The notes: generated by a model from the sequence alone, not told the origin. 64,000 bases of DNA from Cladochytrium replicatum (GCA_025526935.1 JAHLKD010000015.1:606420-670419), one strand, 5' to 3'; positions 46,985 through 58,601 are shown, numbered from the stretch's first letter. A program made the numbers and translations.

Positions 46985-49402
46985 TCAGCAATGTCCTCCG
47001 TCGTCGTCGAGACCCATGTCGCGCAAGCTTTGAATCAATCCGCTGTTGACGTAGTATGCCCTCGATCGCTGGGACTGGGGTGTCTGCGGCGGCGAGGTCA
47101 AGTTTGGCATCTGCGGTCCGTTTCTCCCAAAGAGATTCTGAGTTGCCCATCCGCCCCCATAACGTCCCGGATCGTAGCCTTGGTATGTCTGATATCCACC
47201 ATCAGGTCCGCGCTCGACGGGGGGCTTGCGAGCGTACGCGTAAGGGTCGGAGTTGGATTGTTGCTGATCCCAGTTTGGAGGCGTGGTGGTGCCGTTCCAG
47301 GGCGTCCCCGCGTTGTCGACAGTACTTGCAAAGAAGGGGTCGGTGGGCATCGGGTTGTTGAGAAGGTAAGACCTGGTCGCGACCATGGATTGGATGTACT
47401 CTCGTTGCTGTTGCTGGAGCAAAAGCTGCTGCTGCTGCTGTTGCTGGAGCAAAAGCTGCTGCTGCTGCTGCTGTTGCTCTTGCAGCTGTTCTTCACGCTG
47501 GCGCGCGAGGAATGCGAGACGCTGCTCGCGGCGTTGTTCGAGAATGTACGGGGCTTGGAGTTGCTCCTGAATTTGAGCCTGGCGAAGCGTCGGGGGCGGA
47601 GGCGGCGATTGCTGAGGGATCGCCATGGTATCCATACTCTGCGTACGATGAATTGACCCGCTCGACGGATCGAAACCCGAGTACTGGCCTGGGGCGGTGT
47701 ATGCCCTGGGTCTCGTAGTTTGCATGGGCTGGACAATCGCGTCGTTGTCATCTCGAACGCTGGGTCGGCTGGACCCGATCGCAGCTCGTGGACCGGTGGC
47801 ATTGTGAGTTCCAACAGCGTTGGGACGAGCACCGCGGAGGATTACACGCTCGCTTTCTTCGGTCAAACTAACTTGCTCCTTCGAAGCGGCTTCGGCGCCT
47901 GTAGTCTCCCTCACGACGGCTGCATTACGTTCGACAAGATCGGGGCGTACTTCGCGGGTCTCGGATGCGAGGAACACGCGGCAACAGTCCCTGTGCGAAT
48001 GGGTGAGAATGCTGCGGAGAGTGTGGTTCCAGTCGGAACGGAGTGCATTGAAAACCAACTTGGGCTTTGGAGGTTCGATGTACGCCGTGGTGGGTGTGCC
48101 AATCGATGCGCGGCGTGAGGCAGTCGAATTACGACCAAGGGAGTCGTACGCCGAGATCGTCGAGTCGCTGAGCTCATGATCGAGTGTCGGAGTACGGGAT
48201 AAAATTGCAGAGTCTTGGATTCCGTGGAACAAGGCGTAATCAGAAAACAGGCCCAACTCTTCACTGATATGATAAAGCCCTGATAAATCTCCAAGATCAA
48301 TTTCGATTCCTCGCTCAATCAACGCATGCACACGAAGCCCTTCGTAGTCCTCTGCATGATCCGAATTCTCTGTATGAAAAGAATCACGGCGCTGAGTCAA
48401 GATCGAAGGTGCTACCGATGAGCCTCGACGCGAGGAGAGCGACGGGGTGGCCGTTGTGAGGCCAGAAGATTGAGGTATCTTGTAGCGGAGATATATGTAC
48501 CTCGTCCGCTCGTTCGCACGACCGCGGATGCTCATTGGATCTCTAAGCTCCTTGACAGTGCCAAGATCTCCATCTTCCAAAACTTTCTTCACTGCATCCA
48601 TCGTGAATCCATCACATGTTCTCGATTCGGAGGCGATCGCGACTATGAGACCAAGTTTATCCTTTGAATGCGGGATGAGCCATTGCTCAAAGAAGTCGTT
48701 AAATCCGTTCGAAAAGTGCCACCAAGGCAGCGCACGGCCGGCGTTGGTGTGTTTATAGTGGGCGTCGATGTCAAGGTCCGACATAAAGATACAGTCATGA
48801 GTGAGAAAGATATTCACAATGTCGTCGACGAGAGAGTCTTCAGTGATTTGGAAAGACAAAATGGGATACGGGGAGGAGTCCTGAGATGACTTTTGCATGG
48901 CATCGTTGGTATGAGAAATGGACGGCCGGCGCACCCCAGGCTGAGGGTCAGCTCCAGAGCTCCTACGAGAAAAAGGTCCAGAGCCATTGGAAAGAATGGA
49001 GTGCCGCCGTCCTCCGGAATCCTGAGTCAATTGCTGCAACCTGCCAGGAGCAAGCGAATCTGCAGAGACCATGGACTGCAATCTTCCCGCGTGACGTGCA
49101 TCAGCGGGAGTGCCATGTCGAGCTCTGCCGGTTGAAGCATCTCCATTCAGCAACTGAGGAAGAGACGCTCTCGTGGGAAGGCGGGCGTCCCTTCCAAGCG
49201 GGGGCTGAGCACCGGAGGGGATGGGGGAGTGGAGCAGAGCGGGGTGCGACTTTGCTTTGTGGATCTGGAAAGAAGCCGCGTCGATAGAGGATTGGTTCTG
49301 GATGAGCCACGGAGACGAGGACGGGTCTGGAGACTGCTGGGCCAAGTTCGCCCAAGGATTCGACAGGACGGCAGGCGGGTACGCAGAGCGGTCTGGCAGC
49401 AT
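46985..49402 (-). CDS. Hypothetical poly-Q protein
   Basis: 805 residues in one exon. The N-terminal 180 residues are Ser/Pro/Gln-rich. Residues about 185-310 are a compact, ordered-looking segment (ILSFQITEDSLVDDIVNIFLTHDCIFMSDL, LPWWHFSNGFNDFFEQWLI, then TRYIYLRYKIP) that resembles no domain I can name. Two more ordered patches follow (IDLGDLSGLYHISEELGLFSDYALFHGI and LVFNALRSDWNHTLRSILTHSHRDCCRVFL). The C-terminal quarter holds a Gln/Leu tract coded by CAG/CTG-type repeats at about 47405-47495 and a Gly/Tyr/Pro-rich tail. It may be a transcription or RNA-related scaffold; no function is claimed. Confidence 0.7.
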   Translation of the reverse strand: MLPDRSAYPPAVLSNPWANLAQQSPDPSSSPWLIQNQSSIDAASFQIHKAKSHPALLHSPIPSGAQPPLGRDARLPTRASLPQLLNGDASTGRARHGTPADARHAGRLQSMVSADSLAPGRLQQLTQDSGGRRHSILSNGSGPFSRRSSGADPQPGVRRPSISHTNDAMQKSSQDSSPYPILSFQITEDSLVDDIVNIFLTHDCIFMSDLDIDAHYKHTNAGRALPWWHFSNGFNDFFEQWLIPHSKDKLGLIVAIASESRTCDGFTMDAVKKVLEDGDLGTVKELRDPMSIRGRANERTRYIYLRYKIPQSSGLTTATPSLSSRRGSSVAPSILTQRRDSFHTENSDHAEDYEGLRVHALIERGIEIDLGDLSGLYHISEELGLFSDYALFHGIQDSAILSRTPTLDHELSDSTISAYDSLGRNSTASRRASIGTPTTAYIEPPKPKLVFNALRSDWNHTLRSILTHSHRDCCRVFLASETREVRPDLVERNAAVVRETTGAEAASKEQVSLTEESERVILRGARPNAVGTHNATGPRAAIGSSRPSVRDDNDAIVQPMQTTRPRAYTAPGQYSGFDPSSGSIHRTQSMDTMAIPQQSPPPPPTLRQAQIQEQLQAPYILEQRREQRLAFLARQREEQLQEQQQQQQQLLLQQQQQQQLLLQQQQREYIQSMVATRSYLLNNPMPTDPFFASTVDNAGTPWNGTTTPPNWDQQQSNSDPYAYARKPPVERGPDGGYQTYQGYDPGRYGGGWATQNLFGRNGPQMPNLTSPPQTPQSQRSRAYYVNSGLIQSLRDMGLDDDGGHC

Positions 49403-49666
49403 TAATTGAGAATGAGGAGCTAAACAGATAAGATAGCAGAGACTTTAGTCAGCCACGAAAGTCAAAAGAAAAGGTAGGCAGTAGTCACTCACAGACTAGC
49501 TAGCAGCACAGAATTGACAGCGGGCAGCACCAGTGAGTTACTTTGAAACAGGTACGGTTCTAAAGTAAAATGTAGCGGCTATTAATAAACAAACAGCAGT
49601 TCAGCAGTTCAGCGGTCGAAGTCAGAAACGCAACGCGTTTCACGTCGCACAAGGTAGCATTATCGG

Positions 49667-51273
49667 TGTCTCCAAAACCCAGTCAGTTTGTGACGAAATT
49701 TGGTGCCCGTCATAAACACATTTGTGACATGGTTGGTACGGGTAACAAACGAATCTGTCCTCCAAAACACCCTCGTTACAAGGAGGTCTAAATAATTTAA
49801 TATATCCAACTTTGGCACCAAACCGATCCGTGCAGTTCATTATTTGTGCAACTGTGTTGGAAGAGGATGAACATAAAGAGCAGTTGAAGCTGGCTAATGC
49901 GTCCCTCCTTCTTTACCGAGTGCGATCATCTTTACGGAATCGAATCGCCTGCTGTCTCAGGCACTACACCATCCGACAGCCTATGGTACAAGTTTTATGA
50001 ATGTGCCGATGACGGGTCGTTTATGTACGTGGTCTTATTTACAGGAGTCGCATTTGATGAGCTTCTTGAAAGGTATGGAGAATACAGAATGATTCCATAT
50101 TTCAACTCTTTCACAGGTTTTCTTTGTTTTACATTGTGAAATCCAGGGCGGCCATCACGGATGTTAGACAAGAGCGCAGTACCCATTATTTTGCGCAATA
50201 GGTTTTTCTCTTGGGTTTGAGAACTTTTTATGCTATTGCTTGATTTATGTTTTGGGCAGTCATACGGTTTATTTTCTTTATTGTCATATTTTAATGTTCA
50301 CGTTTGTGTGTGGGAATATTTTGTGCGGAGTGAGAGTGCAGTGGAACAAACCAATAAATAACTCACACACCGCAGTCTTCCTGGTTGGGCAATCCCAGCC
50401 TTGATGTGTATCAGCGACAGAGTGCTTGTGTGCAAAAAGGGAATTTCGCTTTATCATCACCCCATATTCAAATAGACCAGTAGACAGAACCTGGAGCTGT
50501 TGTGCTAGCTACATTACAGCTAAAAACGCCCTACTGCTGCTAGGAGAAGCCCTTGGTTTTAAGAGTCATCAGCGGACAAAACAGAATGCGCTTTACAATA
50601 GGTGGCTTCACTCTGTTTTTGTCACAGGGACACTCTGCGTTGATGTCGATGGGACAATTATTTGGGCAAAATTGAACTGCACAGGCTCACAGAATGATGG
50701 CAAACTTCACAGGGTCTGCAGGAGAAGCTCATCATTCACTGCTGACTTTACTGGAATTGTCTTGTGTGTGCGGACACTGCGTTTCCGGTCAGTGGAGCGC
50801 TCATCAACAAAATCATAACACCCTTGAAGAAAAATGATGTCCAGCGTTATCCTCAGCATTTACGAGATGCCATTTTCTCCCTCCGTTCTTCATCCCGTTT
50901 GCATTGTTCTGCATCCTCCCGTCGCCATTTTTCTGATTGCTGCATCTGCAATGCAAGGAGGGCCAAAAGATCACTGGACTTTGACTTTCCAGTTTGATTC
51001 TCCAATATATCTCCAACTCTGTTCAGGGAAATATCAAGATGACATCGATTCGTGCACACTCCAAGATAAAAGGTCAGAAGGATCCACTGTCAAGGAGCGG
51101 GGTGTGGAGGCAGAGCTGGAGGAAGTCGGTCATCTGTGGGGTTGGGATTGATTAACACGCTGTGACGCATTTGGTTCAGACAGCCACAACAAATGTGTGA
51201 CGTGGTTTAACCCCGACACAAGTTGACGTTTCTGTCTGGACAAAAGGTGTCACAAACGGAGTTTTGGAGGACA
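49667..51273. mobile_element. Decayed DNA transposon with imperfect terminal inverted repeats
   Basis: The left end (49667-49694) and the reverse complement of the right end (51249-51273) share TGTC(C)TCCAAAAC..C...GTTTGTGAC, with a few mismatches and gaps. A partial extra copy (TGTCCTCCAAAAC) is at 49756. The interior holds a broken DDE transposase (separate entry). Boundaries are tentative and no target-site duplication was established. Confidence 0.45.
50426..50997 (+). pseudogene. Broken DDE_Tnp_4-type transposase
   Basis: Fragments in two frames: VDVDGTIIWAKLNCTGSQND, the first catalytic Asp region plus the G-S-x-x-D segment, and CADTAFPVSGALINKIITPLK, the second Asp region typical of Harbinger-like transposases in oomycetes and chytrids. 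A frameshift near 50750 separates them. The N-terminal part and the final Glu region are unclear. It is non-functional as it stands. Confidence 0.55.
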
Positions 51274-52024
51274 TGCATTCCATCTGGCATATCACAATTT
51301 GCTAACTATCAAATAAACAAAATAACTAACCCTTCGTGCAGTGTGACTCTGCAGAAAATTTTCACATCTGTGAATATTGTTTGCTTCAGGCAACTCCTTG
51401 TGTTACACGCTTATTCGCAAAGCACAATTTTCTTGCTTCATTGCAACTCTCTGTGCGCAATTGCTGTTTTTCAGTAGGTGCCCACATCCGTGTCGCTTGC
51501 CGGACACTCCCTCGCCTTTTTTTTAGTGTCAAAGGACACTACTGATCTGCTGGATTATTCCGATCTTGATCACATTCCGAACTCAGTCAATTCTATCGCT
51601 GATTCCACTCCCTCTGCGCCTGTTATCTGTCCCATAAACAAAAGACTTTGAAATTTTTGGATGTGTTACTCTGGACGGAATCGGTCTCTTTTTTTTGGTG
51701 AGACATTAATACAGGTGACTGATATCAGCTAGGTGACCATACTATATGTGTGACCAAGCTGCTTGCCTATCGCACGCTCCCCGCCCACGCTAGCATGTGA
51801 TATCCTTGTCATCTAGTACTGCCACAGGATAACACCCCATTGGATTTCCCGAGGTAGTCTGCCACTGCCTGCAGAGGGAAAGCTGTTTCGCCAAAGTTGC
51901 CCAGGTGCTGCCCCTGACCTCTGCAGGGTCCAGTAATTCAGGGGAAAATTGAACCTGTGTTGTCCAGGTTAAGAAACATTCTCAATCCCACTGGGCCAAG
52001 CCATTGACAAAGACTTAAGACTTA
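51274..52024. other. Intergenic sequence between decayed transposons
   Basis: No coding signal. It probably includes the left end of the Harbinger-like element, but I could not place a terminal repeat. Confidence 0.4.
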
Positions 52025-52676
52025 TTGACACATTGTGTTGGACGGCCTCTGTCCCGCATAAAACATACTTTGAAAGTTGCTGCCTCAACATCGCGGACAT
52101 ACCGTACTTGGTCAAACGAAGAGCAGGATGCTCTACTTGACCTCATGGGCAAATTTGCCTATAACGGAGCGTCATGGTATGCAAACTTCCAAAACACTGG
52201 AGCAAAAGAGAAGGGAACAACAAAGGTTGACAGGAGGAGCAAGAAAAAGGTTGATAGAGGAGCTTTTGGAGAAGTTCCGTGCCATCACAAGTATCATCCA
52301 GAATTAGAGGATGGCGATGGCGATAAAGACTCGGCACCGACCACACCGGCTGTAGAAAAAGAAGAAGACAGAATCTGAGATGAGTTCTACTACAGCATCG
52401 GCAGGGTCTACTAAACGTTGTAAGTTTAGCACCACATCGGAGTTCAAGCAGAGGCGTCACGACAAATTGGCTGCAGCTTCTGCAAGATTTGAAGTCGACA
52501 AGCAGCGAATAGAGAGTGAGGAGCATCGCAAAAAGGAGCGTGTAGAGAGTGAGGAACATTGCTGGGACAAAGAATTTGCGTTGCACAGAAGTGAGCTTGA
52601 CCTCAAAAATCGGAACTTGAACTTCGCAAAGCAGGAGCTTGAAATTGACTCAGTGAATCAACCGAGCAAACTTTGA
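52025..52676 (+). pseudogene. Harbinger-associated Myb/SANT-like protein, decayed
   Basis: The first frame has TYRTWSNEEQDALLDLMGKFAYNGASWYANFQNT, a Myb/SANT-like helix-turn-helix of the kind carried as the second gene of PIF/Harbinger transposons. A shifted frame continues with ARKRLIEELLEKFRAI, so at least one frameshift has occurred. A Lys/Glu-rich tail at 52380-52676 may be its C-terminus. It is convergent with the transposase remnant. Confidence 0.55.
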
Positions 52677-52989
52677 TGTTGCGATTGCAGTTAAAGAAGG
52701 CACAGAGATATGGAGGGTACGAAGAGGGGGTTGGGTGCAACAACTGTTAAGATTATTGCAATGTGTGGTTTTGCTTTATGTGATTAGTTAATAAAATGGT
52801 AAAGTGATGGTGTTGTTCTCAAATACATTTTCGTCTGGTTCATTCTATGATGTCCATGTTACGCTCCCATTCCATCCTTACCCAGGTACTCTTGGCTTCA
52901 GAATTTGTCCGGCTTGAACATTAACTTGGTCCCTCACATCTTGCTGCTCATTCTCTTCATTGTCATCCCACCTTGGATCGTTCAAGTCC

Positions 52990-53772
52990 CTAATTGATAT
53001 ATTGTAGAGGATAACACAAGCTTAAGCCTATAGACAAGCAAGATTGTGCAGACGAGCAGACTTGATATTGATCCTCATTCCACACAAAGATTGGAAGCAT
53101 CCCTTTAGCCTGCCAAATGCATACTCAACTTTAATTCGAGCCCCCAAAATTGCACTGTTGAATCACTCTTTGGTCGGTGTCAATCGACGTCCAGGAGGTT
53201 GCTTTTAGACTGGAATGATAGTGTTTGAGAGTGTACATCCGCTGTCCACAAGCAGATACTCTTGTCCAGCAAAGTGTTTTGAAGGCGACTGAGCGAGATC
53301 TGAATTTGCAAAAACTCTGGAGTCGCGTGCTGAGCCAGTGAACCAAACAGAGAGGTGGCTAATTCTGTCTTGATGATCGCAAACTCCAAGTGTGTTCAAT
53401 GAGTATTAGTGCTTCTGATTCCAGTACTCTTCACTTTGCTTACAAGGGCGTTGATATGTGCACCCCATCTATGTAGCCAAGACATTCACAAAAGCCATGC
53501 TTGTTCCTGATTGCCGCTTTGCGTTCGATTTTGTCAGGCCTGTTCAGGGACTCTGACTCCAGAGCAGTAGGTGCAACAATTACCCGTCGAGTGTAGAGAC
53601 TCACAGTCCCTTCCCCTATGCCCCAAACATCAGCAATGTCGAAGATTGATGCTCTGTTTCCATTGCATCCCAAATGGTACAAGCTAACAGCAAGTTGAAA
53701 CTCCACAGATCTCTGCTCTTGCGGATATCCATGGCTTTTCAAAAAGATTGGATGATCCTTGATTTTGCTCAC
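52990..53772 (-). pseudogene. PIF/Harbinger transposase, decayed
   Basis: Reading minus: SVEFQLAVSLYHLGCNG, FDIADVWGIGEGTVSLYTRRV (helix-turn-helix) and FCECLGYIDGVHI (first Asp) lie in one frame. Then, after an interruption near 53440-53400, come GSARDSRVFANSD and YLLVDSGCTLSNTIIP (second Asp), and after in-frame stops ARIKVEYAFGRLKG (Glu). The DDE triad can be located but frameshifts and stops break the gene. Confidence 0.65.
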
Positions 53773-54215
53773 TATCCTATCGAAACGTGGGTTTTGTAAC
53801 TCGAAGCTTCTGCAGAAAACGATGCCACTTCATTTGCATGACTCTGGCAAAGAATGTCTCCCTGAAATTGTCAACGTCAAACTTGTGAACGTTATGATAC
53901 CGACGACTAATGGCCTCCTCCAGTAAGCTCTCGCAAAAATTAAATCTTGCTCATAGCATTCGTGCTTCTCTTTGGTTTCAGGTCATCTGAGATGGCATCG
54001 ATGAATTGCACTCGAAAAAAAACTCTTGAATTCGACCCAGCTCACAAATGGTTCGCTGCCGCTCTGAATAGCGGGGCATGGCAAGTCTAACTAATTCGAT
54101 TGTTGCTCAAACACTATGGATTAATAGGTGGCCTAGAATTTCATCGAACTCAGATGTGTGGGCTTGACCACCGGTTGATGCGTTAATTCTGTTACATGGA
54201 ATTATTATTTCATAA
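53773..54215. other. Right flank of the Harbinger remnant
   Basis: Probably the upstream part of the decayed transposase and the element's end. No gene and no clear terminal inverted repeat. Confidence 0.4.
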
Positions 54216-56231
54216 TTAATTATTGGAAGTTGCTGGTCTCGAACTCGGGTCAAAGTTGCTGGTCTCGGGTCGTTTGGTTATCGCGTTGAAATATGCGGCA
54301 CGGAACCGATGTTGTGCGGGTGAGTCGTGCACGGTGGTTGCTCGTTCGCGGGTTTCAATTGCTTTTCGGACTTCTACTAACTTCTCCATCGTAATCAGCC
54401 GTCTACTCCACTTTCCAAAACTCTGGTTGCTGTTCGACACCAATCGCAGTCGCGGATGGATCGGAACATCGTCAGGTGTGTATCTGGTTCAAAAAAGATC
54501 TCTATCAAATGAAATTGCGTATGAATTGTGCGCCTACTCTTCTGTTATTGTGGGAAGCCAGTAAACCAGTCGTCCACCAGGAACAAGATGTTCGGCAGCA
54601 AAATCCAGTAGATCCAGCAACACGTTCTGCAACTCGTACGGTACGGTTTGGGGATACCGGGGCTCCCCATTTCTATCAACGTAAAGATGAGTAACGCGTT
54701 TACCTTGTTGGGAAACATCTACGTACACTTTCATTGGCGGGAGTGAGATCTTGCCTTCGACTGATCCAATTTTTTTTGCTCCTGCCCGTACTCCATATGG
54801 CGGCTGTAGTAATCCGATGAGACCAACAAATTGAGTATATCCGAGAGCTTCACACATACATCGGATACAATCGCATCCCATATCGTTTGAGATCTCCATG
54901 GATGATGTGCTGTTTGACACGCTGTTCAATAACTCTAGAGTTACGTGTATCAATTTCTCATTTTTACCCATGTCGCAGACCACCGTGTCTAGGACGCGTC
55001 CATGTAGCCTGTACTGATCGATATTCACAGAAATCCCTCCGTTGAATTCTGAAGCCAGCGGTTAAATTTTTTCTGCAACCAATATATCTTTGATTGCAAC
55101 CTTTTCCTCTAATCTGTCGCCCATCTATGTCTGATCCCATGGTGAACGCTCCAAAATGAGAACAGGTGAACAGAAAGCTCCCTACTCGGATAAATTAATT
55201 ATCAGAACAAGTCAGTCAGTCATCTCCGTGTAAACAGCTTACCGGTGCCAACGAAAGGATCAAAGACAAAAGATCCTGGCCTTGCCTTTGTGAATAATTT
55301 TCGCTAAATCAATAACAACTGACAAATCTTCACAGTTAACATTACCAGAGCCTGATTCGCCATGATCAATGATAGTTCTGCATCCATTGTCGTGGTGCCA
55401 AGATACTTTCGTTTCTTTACGTCATAATCTCCCACAATGGTGCGGTTTCCTTCCGCAACATGCACTCCAAAGAAATATCGTTTCGCACTCTCAGGCTCTG
55501 GGGCCTTTGGCTTCTGTGACAGCCATTCGATGCCATAGTCTTCAAAGAGAGTAAGGATCACGTCAGGGTTTTTGAGATCAACGGGTCCAGAGAAGGGGAG
55601 GAAAGAGAAGCGGTTGATCCGGGCCACCTGGTCTTTGGTTTGGAGAGTGCGTCCGTACGCTTCGACGTGAAATTTGAAACTACTGTTCACATATGGTTGC
55701 TTTTCACAGAACGGAACAAATTAGAGCTCCTCTATACTCAAAATAAATGGGCGGACCTACGTGTTTGTCAGTAAGGGATCGAACTGTGGATAAGAGGTCA
55801 TCCGTTGTATTCTCTGTGCACCAGAATTCACTGATCGACCTATTGCAATTCTAAGTTATGCAGAATGTAACCCATTGAGGTGGACGCACTTGACTAAGAT
55901 GGATCGTCTAACAAGGTTCTTGGCATCTTCGACGGTCGGCAACTCAATTACGACAAATGGGCTCTGATGCGACGACACAATGAGTCAATGCAGCCAAAAC
56001 AATAATAGTTTAGGATGTGAACCATTCATACATCGTCAGAGTAACCCGCCGTGTCGTATTTGAGCTCGACATTCTCCAAAACCGCGAGCGACTCGAGTTC
56101 TGCCCATCGCACACCAAAATCACCGTCAGCCATCAACACCATCATGCATCAACGTCAACATTAACGTCAATGTACATACCTGGCATGCGAAACTCGACAT
56201 GGAACTGAGCGAAATGCACCACAAACTTCAT
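54216..56231 (-). CDS. TRM11: tRNA (guanine10-N2)-methyltransferase catalytic subunit TRM11
   Basis: TRM11 with TRM112 makes m2G10 in tRNA. Start at 56231 (MKFVVHFAQFHVEFRMP). Later exons give ADGDFGVRWAELESLAVLENVELKYD (56132-56031), SPFVVIELPTVEDAKNLVRRSI, FKFHVEAYGR with FSFLPFSGPVDLKNPDVIL, KKRKYLGTTTMDAELSLIMANQAL, SFVFDPFVGTG (SAM motif I), HFGAFTMGSDIDGRQIRGKG, and the catalytic motif. Unspliced, the last would read QPPY. Removing introns at about 54980-54935 and 54873-54818 gives HHPWRSQTIWDAIVSD joined to PPYGVRAGAKKIG, the expected DPPY. A further splice leads through DDVPIHPRLRLVSNSNQSFGKWSRRLITMEK to the stop. About nine exons; no sign of decay. Confidence 0.85.
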
Positions 56232-56306
56232 ATTTTTTTTTCTTGGTATAAGTTTGTTTCGGTTTCGTGGCTTTTCTTTGGCTACGCGATCTCACATTCT
56301 CAAAAA
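56232..56306. promoter_or_regulatory. 75-bp bidirectional promoter, TRM11 / RBM25
   Basis: The start codons of TRM11 (minus) and RBM25 (plus) are 75 bp apart, so transcripts must have very short or overlapping 5' UTRs. It contains an A/T-rich stretch next to the TRM11 start. Confidence 0.5.
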
Positions 56307-58601
56307 ATGAACCCGTACTCCCACCAATACCGTAAGGCGGTTGGATAACATGAGTATCAGACCCCTGACTGTTTAGTACTTCCATAGCTCCGTACGGTGC
56401 ACCTCAGCAATACCCGCCAGTGAATCAATATGCCGCACCGCCGTATATGGGTGGGGGAATGCCAGGAATGCAGATGCCCTACGGCGCACCACCGCAACTC
56501 TATGGCGCGAATCCCTATGCTCCCGCTCCAGGCATGTTTGCTCCCGACGGGCAGCAATACCCGCGGCCTTACCGTCCCCGCAATCAGCCTCCAACCGCAG
56601 TTGTGGCAACTTCGACAGGAACGACTCCGACGGTTGATGACAAGCTCACTACCGTGTTCGTTACGTCCATCACGGAAGGGACGACCGATGAGTGGATGGA
56701 GAAGATCCTTGGGACGTGTGGGGCGGTGAAAAGCTGGAAGAGGATGACAGACGCGCAGGGTAAACCGAAAGCGTTTGGATTCTGTGTATATGAGGACGCG
56801 GTTGCGGCGCTGAGGGCTTTGAAAGTATTGGGAGGTGAAGGCGCTGTACAGAAACAGTGGGGTCGGAAGGAAGGTGAGGGCGTCGAAGTACCTCACCTCA
56901 CTGGAGGTACGACGAAACGATTAAAGGTGAAAAATGCGACGATTTGTCCATCAAATATTTTGCGGCTGACTTGATGTTTTCAGCTCAACGCGGATGAGGC
57001 TGCTCGCAAGTACATTCAGGATTTCACAAGCAGCGAGGTAACGGCACAGCACGCTGGTACGATTCAATCAAATAGCTAATGATCCCGTTCTTCTTTGTTC
57101 ATCCAGGACATTGCTCAGGATAAAGCGGCACTCGATGAAGTCCTCAAAGTATTATCTTCCATGAAAAATTCGCAGGCCGAGTCGTTTCTCTCCTCCATAA
57201 CCGCACCTGCTCCCAACGATTCGTCCGTATACACTGACCCCGCACCACCCGATCCAAACGGTGAACTCGGTCCTGAGCTTCCTCCAGAACAACGTCAATT
57301 CATTTCTCAGCAGATCTCGCAGTTCCGTGAACGCGCAGCACAAAAGGAGCGCGAGAAGAGGGAGCGTGAGGAGAGGGAGGAGGAGCAGAGGCGGAGAGCA
57401 TCTGAGTGGGAGAGAGAGCGTGATCATGCGAGAGCAAGCCATGCTGCAGCTGCAAGCACGGCTGCGAATGGATGGAAAGATAGTTCAGCAGCTGTGACGA
57501 GGAGGAAGAGAGAAGAGCCTGAGATTGACGATGAGGAGGAAGAAAAGAGGAGGCAGGAGCGAAGGAATAGGGAGATGATCCAGGCTTTTAAGGAGGTGAG
57601 ATTGATGTTGGATTAGTTTAACTGAATGATTTCTTGATATATTTTGTGTTTAGAGAGAGAAGAAATGGGAAGTGCGGGAGCAAGCAAGGCTGAGGAAGAT
57701 TGAGATGGAAGAACGAAAAGATGAAGATGATGAACGAAGACGAAAGGACTTGGACTCTCTTGACAAACGATACCGAGAGTACGATGACGATGTCGAAGCT
57801 GAGCGCGGCGAAGAGGAATTTTACAGGGACAGGTAACTCGTAGATTTTTAAATTCAGATTCCTATCTCAAGCAATCAATTATCAGGCAACGATGGTGGAG
57901 TAGACGACAACAGTTCTTGCAGCGGGAGCTCCAATGGGAGGATCGCGACCGTCAGCTTGAGCGTGAGGAGCTGGCGAATCGTGCGTCTTCCGTTCAGGAT
58001 CAGCGCTCGGCTGGAACGGGAGTTCAATCGGTCAATCAAGATTCCGTTGACCGTTTGCTCGACAAGTTGTCATCTGAAGGTGATGTAAATCAAAGACATC
58101 AACAGCAGCAACAACAGCAGCAGAGTATAATGGTGGTTGGGCGGATTATGACTGCTGAAGAGCGTGCGAAGGCTGTTCAGGGACTTATTGGAATGTTGCC
58201 AGCCGATAAAGAAGGCTTGTGGGGCTGGAATGTCAGATGGGATTTCCTGGACGATGTAAGTGAGGAGCAGAACTGTTGTGACAAAGCTGATTTGAGTGCC
58301 TTGTAGAACGTACTATCGAATGTTCTGAAGCCCTTCATCGGGAAGAAGGTCGCCGAATACCTGGGAGAAGAAGAACCAGAGCTGATTTCGTTCTGTATTG
58401 AGCTCGTCAGGTCGAGAAAGGGACCCGAACATGTATTATCGGAGCTTCAAATGGTATGTTGACCGACTAGTTAATCCACTACGAACCTAATCACATGCAC
58501 GTTGTATGTAGGCACTGGATGAAGAGGCGGAGATTTTCGTCCTAAAGTTGTGGCGGAAACTAATTTTTGAGACGGAAGCGAGAGCCCGAGGATATATGTG
58601 A
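56307..58601 (+). CDS. RBM25: RBM25 / Snu71-like splicing factor (RRM, RE-rich, PWI)
   Basis: U1 snRNP-associated splicing regulator. Exon 1 (56307-56331) joins at an acceptor near 56391 to give HQYPPYGAPQQYPPVNQYAAP, a Pro/Tyr/Gly-rich start. The RRM runs from TTVFVTSITEGTTDEWMEKIL to AFGFCVYEDAVAALRAL. A long Glu/Arg charged helix follows (QREREKREREEREEEQRR and similar). A short Gln tract lies at about 58099-58125. The C-terminus is a PWI domain: LPADKEGLWGWNVRWDFLDD, VLSNVLKPFIGKKVAEYLGEEEPELISFC and EEAEIFVLKLWRKLIFE. About eight exons with introns near 50-60 nt. Length is near 650 residues, shorter than human RBM25 (843). Confidence 0.85.

Noticed and set aside
47098-47832. Frames overlapping the poly-Q gene, including Cys- and Ser-rich runs
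   Set aside because: They are shifted or antisense readings of the CAG/CTG tract and surrounding exon.
54534-55028. TRM11 with a mutated catalytic motif (QPPY)
   Set aside because: Removing two introns restores IVSD joined to PPYGVRAG, the normal DPPY motif, so the enzyme looks intact.
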